Assembly: GCF_030063455.1 (NCBI RefSeq)
Contig: NZ_JASITB010000003.1
Span: 327,726 to 391,725 of the forward strand
Length of the DNA: 64,000 nt
Direction of reading: 5' to 3'
Source of the DNA: Cryobacterium sp. PH31-O1
GTDB lineage: Bacteria > Actinomycetota > Actinomycetes > Actinomycetales > Microbacteriaceae
Numbering within the stretch: the stretch's first letter is position 1; the number at the start of each line of letters is the position of its first letter. The notes beneath the pieces were generated by a model. The model saw only the letters and a program-made list of their open reading frames with translations. It was not told the origin of the DNA and did not search any database. Of this stretch, positions 35,568-44,688 are shown piece by piece. Both the position numbers and the translations under genes were made by a program.

Positions 35568-35947
35568 GCAGCTACATTGCAACGGTCTCCCGCGAGGGTA
35601 AATGGTGGATGGTGCGGGTGGCCGGACTGCACGGCCTCACCCAGGCGCGTCATCTGGGCGAGGCGAATCAGATGGCCCGTGAATTCATCGCCGTCTCGCT
35701 CGACGAACCGCTTGAGAACATCGACGTCGTTGTCACGGTCGGGTCCGCAGGAAAGGTCACAGACATCGACGGTGCGCTCAAACGCATCCGGGCCGAACGC
35801 GCCGCCGGTGCCGATTTGGAGCGTAAGGCCCAGCAAGCCACCATTGAGCTGGCCCGCGCTCTCGTCGCCGAAGACATTCCGTTGCGTGACATCGGGTCGG
35901 TGCTCGGCCTGTCGCACCAACGAGTGCACCAGCTCGTCAACAGCTAG
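35564..35947 (+). CDS. hicB: HicB-like antitoxin
   Basis: A 127-residue antitoxin. Residues 1-55 form the partial RNase H-like HicB domain (YIATVSREGKWWMVRVAGLHGL, TQARHLGEANQMAREFIAVSL); the C-terminal part (IELARALVAEDIPLRDIGSVLGLSHQRVHQLV) is a helix-turn-helix that would bind the operon promoter. The ATG overlaps the hicA stop by 4 bases. It ends 2 bases before the stop of the converging membrane-protein gene. Intact despite the broken toxin gene. Confidence 0.85.
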   Translation: MSSYIATVSREGKWWMVRVAGLHGLTQARHLGEANQMAREFIAVSLDEPLENIDVVVTVGSAGKVTDIDGALKRIRAERAAGADLERKAQQATIELARALVAEDIPLRDIGSVLGLSHQRVHQLVNS

Positions 35948-35949
35948 CG

Positions 35950-36816
35950 CTACGACCCCGCGCGGTGCAGCAGCGACAGGTCGATGATGACCACGGCGTC
36001 GCGCGCGTCACGCGAGAGGCGGTCCTGCTCCTTCTTGTATCGTGCGTCGGCGGCCTGCTGCTGCTCCGCAGACAGGGTCTTGGTATCTTGCGCCGGCGCC
36101 GCCCGCAGGTAGAGCGCGGCCCGCGCGCACAGGTAGCGCGTGGTGCCGCGGTCGAGAACCAGTTCGATGGAATCCGTCGCGGACCCGGTTGCCGACGGCC
36201 CGGTCTCGCCCCAGTACACGGATCGACCAGCAGCACCCTCGACGTGCTTACTGACGAGCGAGTCGCGGCACCAGTCGAGTGTCGTGCCGCCGGCGCCCGC
36301 GTCGATGGTCTTCACGTCGAGCAGCATCTTCTCGTTGGCCTTCAGCGTGGAGCTCGAGGCGTCGGCCGACAGGTGCACGCTGCCGTCGGCTGCGATCGTC
36401 GCGGTGAGATTCACGACCGGCTGGTCGCGCAGGGCGAGGCTCTCCGACCCGATCCAGACCATCCACGAGACCCCGATCAGCAGCAGCAGGGCGCCGAGCG
36501 CCGCCCCGATGCGGGTCAGCACGGGCCGCTTCCAGAGGGCACCGATAAAAGGAAGCACCCCGCCCAGCAGCACGACCACGATCGCCCACGGAAACAGCTG
36601 GGACTGGTTGCGAATGAGCCGGCCGAGCACGTCACCCTGAATGCCGATCGCGGCCAGCACGCCGAGGGCGAGGGTGATGGATCCGTAGAGGGCGACCCGC
36701 GCCGAGACGGGAAGATCGCCGTCGGCCGGCTTCGTCGCCGGGTCTGGGTCGGGGGCCTTCGGCGGTGGCACCGCGTCGGCCGCGGTGACCGCAGCTCTGC
36801 GCGACGAACGAGGCAT
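35950..36816 (-). CDS. Membrane protein of unknown function
   Basis: A 288-residue protein with a Pro/Ala/Asp-rich cytoplasmic N-terminus (residues 1-35), three predicted spans (about 40-62, 75-95 and 104-124) and a 160-residue extracytoplasmic domain containing VNLTATIAADGSVHLSADASS, two cysteines (DWCRDSLV and RYLCARAAL) that may form a disulfide, and a helical end (LSAEQQQAADARYKKEQDRL). No family recognised. It may act in the envelope; its end abuts hicB. Confidence 0.65.
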   Translation of the reverse strand: MPRSSRRAAVTAADAVPPPKAPDPDPATKPADGDLPVSARVALYGSITLALGVLAAIGIQGDVLGRLIRNQSQLFPWAIVVVLLGGVLPFIGALWKRPVLTRIGAALGALLLLIGVSWMVWIGSESLALRDQPVVNLTATIAADGSVHLSADASSSTLKANEKMLLDVKTIDAGAGGTTLDWCRDSLVSKHVEGAAGRSVYWGETGPSATGSATDSIELVLDRGTTRYLCARAALYLRAAPAQDTKTLSAEQQQAADARYKKEQDRLSRDARDAVVIIDLSLLHRAGS

Positions 36817-36926
36817 CAGCGGCCGTTCTGTTGGGGGGTCGCCGAAACCCTATCGCCACACCGCCGGTGCCGCTAGGCACTGCCCAGAGCGGATGCGGGA
36901 CGGCCGGCCGCGCCTCCCGGCCCGCG

Positions 36927-37844
36927 CTACCCGAGCAGGTCGTCGCTCCACGGAATCGGGTCGATGATGCTGCCGACGAAGACCCCGTCGACCTCGTTGG
37001 TGAACCCCATGAGCGCCCACTCCTCCCGGTCGCGCACGAACTGGGCCGCGTACAAAGACGGCAACTGCACTGGGCGTGCCCCGGCCATATCCCACGGACC
37101 CAGCAGCGTCTCGCCCCGGGCAACCCAGGTAGCCGTGGCCCGGTCTCCGAACGCGGCCGACACCGAGGCATCCGCTGCGCCGCAGCTAAACAGCAGCGAC
37201 GGCGTGCCGTTCACGATGCGTGCCTGCACGACCTCCATCTGGCCGAACCCGGCCGGGTTCGTGAGGGGTTCGAGCACGGTCCAGGTGTCGAGATCGGGGC
37301 TCGTGGCGTGCCCCACCACGCCACGCCCGTCAGGGTCACCCAGATTCGACCGCGCGGTGATGAACATGTGAAAGAGGCCCTCGTGCTCGAACACGAACGG
37401 ATCCCGCCAGGCCTCATCGGGCCAGGTGCCCTCCCCGAGCGTCTCGTACCAGCGCGGGTCGGCCTCGAGGGCGGGCGACGTCATGCGCGTCCACTCGATG
37501 AGGTCGGGCGACGTCGCCCAGCCGATACGCTGCGTGAGCCCCCGCTCGGCCCGGCTGATGCCGGTGTAGAAGAGCCGCCAGGTGCCATCCGGCGCCTGAA
37601 TCACCGACCCGGTCCAGGTGGCCAGGTCATCAAACGCCGGCCCGTCGGAGTGCACGAGGGCATCGGGCAGCAGGGTCCAGGTGCGCAGGTTCTGCGACAC
37701 CGCATGACCGATGGCGGCCCGGTGATGGCGTCGATCGGGGTCGATGAGCGCCCGCGACGCCCGCAGAAAGAACAGGTGCTGGTCGTCGCCGTTGTGCGCG
37801 ACCCAGTTGTCCCACACCCAATGATCAGAAAGTTCAAGAGTCAT
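36927..37844 (-). CDS. GH32/GH43-like five-bladed beta-propeller glycosidase
   Basis: A 305-residue enzyme with the features of the fructosidase-like clan: WDNWVAHNGDDQHLFFLRA at the first blade (nucleophile region), DLATWTGSVIQAPDGTWRLFYTG in the second, WRDPFVFEHEGLFHMFITA (the RDP motif with the conserved Asp) in the third and IVNGTPSLLFSCG later. There is no signal peptide, so it is intracellular. Which fructan, sucrose or arabinose-type substrate it uses cannot be read from sequence. ATG at 37844; a slightly longer form from 37853 or 37916 is possible. Confidence 0.8.
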   Translation of the reverse strand: MTLELSDHWVWDNWVAHNGDDQHLFFLRASRALIDPDRRHHRAAIGHAVSQNLRTWTLLPDALVHSDGPAFDDLATWTGSVIQAPDGTWRLFYTGISRAERGLTQRIGWATSPDLIEWTRMTSPALEADPRWYETLGEGTWPDEAWRDPFVFEHEGLFHMFITARSNLGDPDGRGVVGHATSPDLDTWTVLEPLTNPAGFGQMEVVQARIVNGTPSLLFSCGAADASVSAAFGDRATATWVARGETLLGPWDMAGARPVQLPSLYAAQFVRDREEWALMGFTNEVDGVFVGSIIDPIPWSDDLLG

Positions 37845-37926
37845 ACCGATCATTTCATCACAGCGGATGCGCGATGGCCGGCCGCGTCCCCACAACTCAC
37901 TCTCTTGAATTGTCAATCAAGCCGCC

Positions 37927-38235
37927 CTAGAAAGATGCGTCCACTTCGTCGGTGTCCGGGGGCATCCGCTTGACCAGGTCTGCGATGCGATGCTCCATCA
38001 GCGCGACGCGCTTCTTGCGGCCCCACTTCTGCAGCTGCTTTTCGCGGCCGTAGGCGTCGATCATCAGTTCGTACTCCTCGAAGTAGACGAGCACGACAGG
38101 ACGGCGCTTGGCCGTATAGCTGGCGCCGCCCTCCTCCGTGCCGTGGTTGTGCTGCCAGATTCGCAGTTCGAGGTTCCACGTGCTGCCGATGTAGAAGGAT
38201 CCGTCAAAGCACTTGACCATGTAGGTGTAGGGCAT
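37927..38235 (-). CDS. GIY-YIG nuclease-domain protein
   Basis: A 102-residue single-domain GIY-YIG protein of the UPF0213/YhbQ-like group: YTYMVKCFDGSFYIGST (GIY and YIG equivalents), the Arg in LELRIWQHNHG, the Tyr/Lys-rich YTAKRRPVVLVYFEEY and the catalytic-type Glu in GREKQLQKWGRKKRVAL. Such small proteins are widespread, have DNA-repair-like or unknown roles, and are not homing endonucleases. Cytoplasmic, basic. Confidence 0.88.
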   Translation of the reverse strand: MPYTYMVKCFDGSFYIGSTWNLELRIWQHNHGTEEGGASYTAKRRPVVLVYFEEYELMIDAYGREKQLQKWGRKKRVALMEHRIADLVKRMPPDTDEVDASF

Positions 38236-38423
38236 ACCGCAGAGACTGGCACCGAACGCCCCGGCGAGTGAAAGTTATCCACAGGCTGCAAGCGGACGCG
38301 GGATGGCCGGGTTTCGCAGACCGCCCGCGACTTCCGGTGGTGGTCTCGGCAAGCTCGACCAACGGGTTTGGGCGATCGAGCTGCGTGACGACGGCGGCGC
38401 CTGCACGTCCGGCCCCGAGCCGC

Positions 38424-38526
38424 TGATCGAGCTTGCCGAGATCGCAGTTGACCAACGCGAGGCGGCCTGCAAAAGACGACAATGTCGTTGATCGAGCTTG
38501 CCGAGATCGCAGTCGACCAACGCGAG
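38424..38526 (+). repeat. 38-bp direct repeat in the 38.2-38.7 kb gap
   Basis: TGATCGAGCTTGCCGAGATC and the following 18 bases occur at 38424-38461 and again at 38489-38526 with one difference; an inverted partial copy (TCTCGGCAAGCTCGACCA) lies at about 38343-38360. The 464-base gap between the GIY-YIG and the GAF-like genes contains no credible gene. Confidence 0.85.
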
Positions 38527-38699
38527 CCTGTCTGCGGAACGCAAGTATCGGGCTGCCCGTTTCGCAAGCGGATGCGAGATGGCCGGGTTTTTTCCCGAGT
38601 CACCGCTGGATGCCATGGCCGACGAGGTCACGGCTTAGGCCACAACGAAGCTCGGCTACGCCGCGCTCTAGTCGATCGACCTCAGAATCTACAGAGCAA

Positions 38700-39551
38700 C
38701 TATGTACTCCTGTGTCTAACAGGCCTCGTGGTCGTTTCAGACCTGAGCGCGTGCGCCACTGCAGGAAAGTGGTCGGTCGCGGTAGCTAGACAGGCGACAA
38801 GAATGCGCCACGCGGGAAGTCCCCGGATCCGGTCCAAGTGTGTGGAGTTCACGCCACGTGCACTGACGGATTCGATAACAAGAACACCGATGGGCGTTCC
38901 ATCGAGCTTGTCGACGCGAATCGCCATGAGCGATCTGCTCTGCATGGACATACCCGCAACTTCAGCCCTACTGAAACCATGTTCCTCTACTAATTTTGAC
39001 TCCCAAGCTTCCCGAGCCTCAGGAAACCCTGTTATGACCGTCTCGCCTTCATCCCAAGCTTTCCAAATAGAGCCCTGCTTCTCGGGGTAAGTTAATCGCC
39101 CGAACTTCTGGAGCTCAGGACTAGATGACACCCTGCTGAGAAGCATGAACTCTTCGTTTGAGTGACAATAAAAGCTGGTCCGCATACCCGACTGGTAAAC
39201 GGCCAGTTCTGTGGAGATATCAAAAATTAGGACTTTGATCATCGAGTTGATGGCCTTTGCCCTGTCAGTGGAAATCACCACCGCATCGTCGTGCTTATCG
39301 AGCAGTTCCCCGTAAGTGGGTTTCTGGCTCAAACGACCTACCAATCCGACGAGGACACATATTCCCCCGGAGCACAGAGCCCAGACAGGGAAATCTCCGC
39401 CGAAAAAGGTGTTCAACTTTTCAAGGAGATTGGCCGCGCCGGCACCGGCCAGGAGCACGGTGCCCACGTAGTTGAAAATATGATGCCAATACTGGCCTAC
39501 CCAACGAACCAAGCGATCCGCTCGGCTCCGTTGCGGAACATGCGGTTGCAC
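38700..39551 (-). CDS. Two-pass membrane protein with GAF-like domain
   Basis: A 283-residue protein, GTG start immediately after the TAA of the preceding gene. Two membrane spans lie at about residues 27-47 and 53-74 (FNYVGTVLLAGAGAANLL and VWALCSGGICVLVGLVG). Residues about 95-250 look like a GAF sensory fold: KVLIFDISTELAVYQ, GSIWKAWDEGETVI, and the closing strands SLMAIRVDKLDGTPIGVLVI. No enzymatic domain follows. Final product of an apparent three-gene operon; I do not recognise the system. Confidence 0.6.
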   Translation of the reverse strand: MQPHVPQRSRADRLVRWVGQYWHHIFNYVGTVLLAGAGAANLLEKLNTFFGGDFPVWALCSGGICVLVGLVGRLSQKPTYGELLDKHDDAVVISTDRAKAINSMIKVLIFDISTELAVYQSGMRTSFYCHSNEEFMLLSRVSSSPELQKFGRLTYPEKQGSIWKAWDEGETVITGFPEAREAWESKLVEEHGFSRAEVAGMSMQSRSLMAIRVDKLDGTPIGVLVIESVSARGVNSTHLDRIRGLPAWRILVACLATATDHFPAVAHALRSETTTRPVRHRST

Positions 39552-39905
39552 TTAAGCGGGTACCAGTTCGGTTGTCTGGACACTTGCGAACAACGAATTA
39601 GCAGACGCCAAACTTGGATCAGACCGATCCGTCTCTAGGGCGTCCGCGATAACTTGACCTCCTACGCTCTCAATCGCTTGGGCGCAAAAGGCGATCGCCT
39701 TGTGTTCAGCATCAGCCCAGCTGGATCCATTTATCACCACAGAGATGTTGACCAAGCGTGATGAAAGAACCGCAGACAGGTCAGCCTCTGTTGCCCACGA
39801 GGTTTCTCTCTCCAAAAGTAGCAGCGCGTCCTGGAGATGATCCGTTTGAAGGTCGAGATCGCTGTCGCCTGACACTTGAAATTGAGATGTAACCCGAATC
39901 TTCAT
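39552..39905 (-). CDS. Hypothetical protein, middle gene of unrecognised cassette
   Basis: A 117-residue soluble acidic protein starting MKIRVTSQFQVSGDSDLDLQ. It has alternating strands and helices (LQDALLLLERET, SSRLVNISVVINGSS, AIAFCAQAIESVGG) but no motif I know. AAGGGTGAG precedes the ATG and its TAA touches the GTG of the GAF-like gene, so the two must be co-translated. Three hydrophilic domains, no signal sequence. Confidence 0.6.
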   Translation of the reverse strand: MKIRVTSQFQVSGDSDLDLQTDHLQDALLLLERETSWATEADLSAVLSSRLVNISVVINGSSWADAEHKAIAFCAQAIESVGGQVIADALETDRSDPSLASANSLFASVQTTELVPA

Positions 39906-39917
39906 GGACTCACCCTT

Positions 39918-40190
39918 CTAGTCTTCACTGTAGCAAGTTTCGCGAAAGAGCCAGGAGATTTTCTCCCGAACATAGCTCTGAGTTAAATTTCCTGCCCTGA
40001 TGAATGTCTTGTGTCTGTCTAGGCATACGCATCGCGCTGCCAATCTGTCGCCCGCGCCCGAGATCGTCCATCCAGCTTCTCGAAATTCTCCTATGAGGTG
40101 CTTTCGGTACCCTTCAGCAAGCGGTTTACGTGCGATCACTGTTCCCCTGCCGAGCCATTTGCGTTTTGTGCAGACTACTCCAAAGTCCAA
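39918..40190 (-). CDS. Hypothetical protein, first gene of unrecognised cassette
   Basis: A 90-residue basic protein if the TTG at 40190 (behind AAGAAGAGG) is the start; the frame is open further upstream, into the 3' end of fcl, but without support there. Sequence features: RKWLGRGTVIARKPLAEGYR, FREAGWTISGAGDRLAARC, and the aromatic C-terminal SYVREKISWLFRETCYSED. It stops 12 bases before the next gene. No family recognised. It could be the 3' remnant of a longer gene truncated by whatever brought fcl next to it. Confidence 0.5.
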   Translation of the reverse strand: MDFGVVCTKRKWLGRGTVIARKPLAEGYRKHLIGEFREAGWTISGAGDRLAARCVCLDRHKTFIRAGNLTQSYVREKISWLFRETCYSED

Positions 40191-40263
40191 GACCTCTTCT
40201 TGGACGCCTCGCCGCGAATTCCACCAATCGGGCGTCTGGGGCAAACCGGTTGCGAGCCAGCCG

Positions 40264-41250
40264 CTACTCCCGCAGCGACCCCGCGTTCGCGTGGTACCAG
40301 TCCACCGTCGACCGCAGCCCGGCATCGAGCTCGATACCGGCCCTCCACCCCGCACCGGCCAGCTTCGACACATCGAGCAGCTTCTGCGGCGTACCGTCGG
40401 GCTTCGTCGTGTCCCACAAAGTAGTCCCCGTGAACCCGACCACGTCAGCCACCACCGCAGCGATCTCAGCAATCGTCACGTCGCGGCCGGTGCCCACGTT
40501 CACCTGCTGGGGCCCGTCATAGTGCTCCAGCAGGTGCAGGCACGCCTCGGCCATGTCGTCCACGTGCAGAAACTCTCGCCGCGGCGTTCCACTCCCCCAG
40601 TTCGTCACCGACGCAGCGCCAGTCGACACCGCATCGTCATACCGACGAATCAACGCCGGCAGCACGTGCGAGCCTTGAACCGAGAAGTTGTCCCCCGGCC
40701 CATATAGGTTGGTCGGCATCGCCGAGATCCAGGCCAGGCCGTGCTGGCGTCGCACCGCCTGAATCTGCAGAATGCCCGCGATTTTGGCGATGGCGTACGC
40801 GTCGTTCGTGGGTTCCAGATGCCCGGTGAGCAGGGCATCCTCTGTGATGGGCTGCGCGGCCAGCTTGGGGTAGATGCACGAGGATCCCAGAAACAGCAGG
40901 CGCTCCACCCCGTGCTCGAGCGCGGCATCGAGCACGTTCACCTGAATGCGCAGGTTGTCGCTGAGAAATTCCACCGGGTAGGTGCTGTTGGCCAGAATGC
41001 CGCCCACCTTCGCCGCCGCCAACACCACATACCGCGGCTTGGTCTCGGCGAAAAACGCGAACACCGCGTCGCGATCCTTCAAATCAAGCTCAGCGGATGC
41101 CCGCCCCACCAGATCGGTAAACCCCTCGCCCTGCAGGCGCCGCCAGATAGCCGACCCCACCAGGCCGCGATGCCCAGCCACATAGAACCGCGCCGAACGA
41201 TCCAACGGCCCCGGCGTGAACTTCACCCGGTCGCGGTCGTCGAAAGTCAC
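40264..41250 (-). CDS. fcl: GDP-L-fucose synthase
   Basis: An extended short-chain dehydrogenase of 328 residues converting GDP-4-keto-6-deoxy-mannose to GDP-L-fucose with NADPH. The Rossmann motif is [17 protein letters not shown], a serine-containing loop [13 protein letters not shown] and the catalytic Tyr-Lys pair in [13 protein letters not shown] are all typical. GTG at 41250 overlaps the gmd stop by 3 bases (GTGA). With gmd it supplies GDP-fucose for the glycan cluster. Confidence 0.94.
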   Translation of the reverse strand: MTFDDRDRVKFTPGPLDRSARFYVAGHRGLVGSAIWRRLQGEGFTDLVGRASAELDLKDRDAVFAFFAETKPRYVVLAAAKVGGILANSTYPVEFLSDNLRIQVNVLDAALEHGVERLLFLGSSCIYPKLAAQPITEDALLTGHLEPTNDAYAIAKIAGILQIQAVRRQHGLAWISAMPTNLYGPGDNFSVQGSHVLPALIRRYDDAVSTGAASVTNWGSGTPRREFLHVDDMAEACLHLLEHYDGPQQVNVGTGRDVTIAEIAAVVADVVGFTGTTLWDTTKPDGTPQKLLDVSKLAGAGWRAGIELDAGLRSTVDWYHANAGSLRE

Positions 41251-42299
41251 GCGCCGACTCCCACGGGTTCGAGCGTGCCCCAGCTGGCGAGCTTCACCTG
41301 GTCGATCCATTTGCCGCCGGCATACTCGAGAGCGGCGATGTCGGCGTCGACCATGATGCGCGCCAGTTCGGCGGTGTCGACGGTGGCCTTCCAGCCCAGC
41401 TTGTCTTCCGCGTGCGAGGCGTCGCCCACCAGGGCATCCACCTCGGTGGGGCGCAGGTAGCGTTCGTCGAAGCGCACGTGCTTCTCCCACTCCAAGCCCG
41501 CGTGCTCGAACGCGGTAGCCACGAAGTCGCGCACCGAAAAGTTACCGCCCGTGGCCAGGACGAAGTCGTCGGGCTCATCCGCTTGCAGCATGCGCCACAT
41601 GCCCTCGACATACTCGGCGGCGTAACCCCAGTCACGAATACTGTCCAGGTTGCCCAGGTACACGTGGTCTTGCGTGCCGGCCTTGATCGCGGCGACGGCG
41701 CGGGTGATCTTGCGCGTCACGAAGGTCTCACCGCGGCGGGGCGATTCGTGGTTGAACAGAATGCCGTTGACGGCGAACATGCCGTAGGCCTCACGGTAAT
41801 TCTTGGTGATCCAGTAGCTGTACACCTTCGCGGCGCCATACGGCGAACGCGGGTAGAACGGGGTCTGCTCGTTCTGCGGCGGTGGGGTGGCGCCGAACAT
41901 CTCCGACGACGACGCCTGGTAGAACCGGCACTGGATGCCGGCCATGCGCACCGCTTCGAGCAGGCGGATGGTCCCCATGCCGGTGGTGTCGGCGGTGTGC
42001 TCAGGCTCGTCGAACGAGACGCGCACGTGTGACTGCGCCGCCAGGTTGTACACCTCATCGGGCTGAATCTGCGCCAGCAGGGTGACCAGACGTGAGCCGT
42101 CGCTCAGGTCGCCGTAGTGCAGAAACAACGTCGCGGCCTCGTCGTGCGGATCCACATAGAGGTGATCGATGCGCAACGTGTTGAAAGTGGACGCCCGGCG
42201 GATCAGCCCGTGCACCTCGTAGCCCTTGCTGAGGAGTAGCTCAGCAAGGTATGACCCGTCCTGGCCCGTAATACCGGTGATAAAAGCGCGTTTGGTCAT
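41247..42299 (-). CDS. gmd: GDP-mannose 4,6-dehydratase
   Basis: A 350-residue NADP-dependent dehydratase that makes GDP-4-keto-6-deoxymannose. Motifs: [18 protein letters not shown] at the N-terminus, SSSEMFG and the Tyr-Lys pair in [20 protein letters not shown], and [19 protein letters not shown] for the nucleotide sugar. ATG at 42299 with AGGGGGAA upstream; a start further up at 42347 is not supported. Directly upstream of fcl. Confidence 0.95.
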   Translation of the reverse strand: MTKRAFITGITGQDGSYLAELLLSKGYEVHGLIRRASTFNTLRIDHLYVDPHDEAATLFLHYGDLSDGSRLVTLLAQIQPDEVYNLAAQSHVRVSFDEPEHTADTTGMGTIRLLEAVRMAGIQCRFYQASSSEMFGATPPPQNEQTPFYPRSPYGAAKVYSYWITKNYREAYGMFAVNGILFNHESPRRGETFVTRKITRAVAAIKAGTQDHVYLGNLDSIRDWGYAAEYVEGMWRMLQADEPDDFVLATGGNFSVRDFVATAFEHAGLEWEKHVRFDERYLRPTEVDALVGDASHAEDKLGWKATVDTAELARIMVDADIAALEYAGGKWIDQVKLASWGTLEPVGVGA

Positions 42300-42543
42300 G
42301 GAGTTCCCCCTGCTGTGTGGCTGCGCTCGTGGCGACAGCCAGTCCACGAGGCTTCCAGCCTACAGAACGAATATTTCAAGCGGGTGCCCAGCCAACCCGC
42401 TGCGTGAACTGGAACTCCCCACTTCGGGGCGCTTGACACCGCATTCGCGTCAGATCGCGGTGGAAAATTGCTTTTCGGCCGGGCAGCCGCCTGAACCTTA
42501 GATGGACAAAAAACGCTCCAGTGCGGGAAGCTGTGCGAAGGAG

Positions 42544-43842
42544 CTACCTCGCAGCGTGAGTACGCGAACTCTCCGCGGCCAGACGCCGCAACCAACTCGC
42601 ATACCGATCGATCGCCGCATCTTCTCCCAGTACCTCGTGCCGATATCGCAGACCGTTGGCACCAAGTTCAGCTGCGGAAACCGAGTCGCCAGCCAAACGC
42701 ATGGCCGCATCGACAAGGGCCTGCGCATCCCCCGCCTCGACGACCAGCCCCGCCTGGGCCGCCTCGATCTCGCCTGCCGTGATTCCGGTCAGGTCGGTCG
42801 CTGCCAGCACCGGCCGGCCGGCGTTGAAGTACGACGTGAGCTTGCTGGGAACCGCCATCTCTGACACCCCAGGTTTCTCGTTCACCAACAAGATGTCTGC
42901 GGCACTGAGCGCTCCCTGAAATCCCGCGTCCTCGAGCGAGTCGATGAAGTCCAAACGCTCGACGCCGCTGGACAGGTCCCGCAGCTCGTCACGCTGGCTG
43001 CCGTTACCCAGAAGCACGAACCGCAGTGGCAGCTGGTGTTCGTCAGCGAGCCGAGCAGCGTTCACGACATTTTCAAGCCCCTGCTTCACACCCATGTTGC
43101 CTGCGTGTAGCACGACGGTCTCGTCAGCGGCCCAACCGTGCGCGATACGGATTGCCGGCAGGTGTGCCACGGGCGCCGCGTCGAGGTGAGTCCAGTTGCG
43201 CACGACCTCGACGCGATCCGCGTCGACCCCGAGCTTGTCACTCACGTAGTCCGCAAAGCGCGAGTGGATGACAACGACCCCCGCCGCCGCATTTAGCGTC
43301 TTCTTTTCAACCCACGTAATTATGCGAGCAACCAGACCGCCGCCCATGCCGGTCTCGGTGATACCCAGGCTGTAGATGTCCTGCAGCCACACGTTCACGG
43401 CAGGCTTGCGCCACCCCAAACGGATGCGCAGGGTCGCGATAGCGCTTGCAAACAACGCTGGCGAGACCATAACCACCACATCTGGCGTACCCCAGCGCGA
43501 GAACGCGAGCCGCAGCCCGAACGAGATCTCGGAGATCAAGCGCTTCACTCCGCTGGGCTGCGCTGGCACATAGTGGCGCAGCCGCCGTACCGCAACACCG
43601 TCGACGGTGTCGTGTTTTGTCCAGACGCCGAACCCCGGGTGGATCTTCCACTCCGGGTAGTGCGGGTGCGCCGAAAAGACGTCGATCTGCATTCCACGCG
43701 CCTGAAGGCCCCGCGCAAGGGCGCTAGTGTACGGAGCAATTCCTGTCTGCTCAGGGAAATAGTTGAGGCCGAGAACGAGCACGCGGAATGGACGCGAACC
43801 AGGCACCGCCGACCCAGACTTCCTAGGCTTGATGAGCGTCAT
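42544..43842 (-). CDS. Glycosyltransferase, WcaI-like (GT4)
   Basis: A 432-residue GT-B glycosyltransferase resembling colanic-acid WcaI. N-terminal part: VLVLGLNYFPEQTGIAPYTSALA and YPEWKIHPGF; C-terminal nucleotide-binding part: VVLHAGNMGVKQGLENVV and a loop with the E-x7-E region (VNEKPGVSEMAVPSK). Cytoplasmic face, using an NDP-sugar donor to extend the lipid-linked repeat unit; donor unknown. Same strand and close to gmd-fcl, whose GDP-fucose it could use. The N-terminal extension KPRKSGSAVPG is not part of the domain. Confidence 0.85.
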   Translation of the reverse strand: MTLIKPRKSGSAVPGSRPFRVLVLGLNYFPEQTGIAPYTSALARGLQARGMQIDVFSAHPHYPEWKIHPGFGVWTKHDTVDGVAVRRLRHYVPAQPSGVKRLISEISFGLRLAFSRWGTPDVVVMVSPALFASAIATLRIRLGWRKPAVNVWLQDIYSLGITETGMGGGLVARIITWVEKKTLNAAAGVVVIHSRFADYVSDKLGVDADRVEVVRNWTHLDAAPVAHLPAIRIAHGWAADETVVLHAGNMGVKQGLENVVNAARLADEHQLPLRFVLLGNGSQRDELRDLSSGVERLDFIDSLEDAGFQGALSAADILLVNEKPGVSEMAVPSKLTSYFNAGRPVLAATDLTGITAGEIEAAQAGLVVEAGDAQALVDAAMRLAGDSVSAAELGANGLRYRHEVLGEDAAIDRYASWLRRLAAESSRTHAAR

Positions 43843-44107
43843 TCGTGAGCCATATTCACAATAGAAATATTTTCAAGAACGTGACTGGCCACGGACGAAA
43901 CAAAACTAGGTGTCAGCCCCACGAACGCCCCCAATGTGTGTCGCGATAGTTCGCGTCAGGCCGCGATGTGATCTGTCTCGATGAATAGCCCGCACTCGCT
44001 TATTCCACTCGCCATCCTACTGTCGAAAGAATTCAACCGCGAAAGCACAAAACGTAAGCGCCGTATACTCTGAAAGCAAGGTTTCAGACGCGTGGTGGGC
44101 GCGGCTT

Positions 44108-44662
44108 GTGGAACGAAAAATTACGGGGCCATCGGCCATGGAAAATCATCCGGCTGAGTATTCGTCTCCGATTCCAGTCATAAACCTCGCCGACACTCCA
44201 AAGAAGCACACCGCAAGGGACAGACCAAAGGTTGAGATTTATCTGCGGACAACTTGCGAACTTCTGTTCGTCACAGACGCTTGGCAAATAGGTTCCTCTC
44301 TTCGAGTGCGATTTCAACCATTTTTCGGCGATGAAAGTGACGATGATGTGATCCTTTGCCCACGAACGCGCGTGAAATCTTCGTGAAAACTGCACTTCAG
44401 CGACCGCTTTCGAATAGGCGATGGCGTCAGTTTTCAGAATGAAAACGATACTCGCTTGGACAGCGCCGTTGTTGTTTCGCAGGACAACTTTCTAGCCTCC
44501 CGCATTAAGGTACAACAGCGAAACGTTGCCTTGCTCGTTAGACCAATTCGCATTTCAAATGGTGGGTGGAAAAGTCCTAATGTAGACTACTCGGCGGCAT
44601 TTCCATCGACAAGTCACCTCCTTTTTGAAGTGTACCTACGGCTTCAAGGCCTGATTAAATGA
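44108..44662 (+). pseudogene. Decayed WcaF-like acetyltransferase
   Basis: Reading from 44108 through one TGA (44384-44386) gives a protein matching the intact acetyltransferase at 45636: CELLFVTDAWQIGSSLRVRF versus FELLFISNPWQISSRLRVLV, PRTRVK at the same place, and the TGA where the intact copy has Trp in PWKLH. Downstream VVVSQDNFLASR and VRPIRISNGGW still align, but hexapeptide turns are lost and the C-terminus (SPNVDYSAAF) no longer matches. No active enzyme would be made. Upstream 265 bases contain a TATACT box and no gene. Confidence 0.75.
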
Positions 44663-44688
44663 CCATTGTTCCGAGCAAAGAGGTTCAA

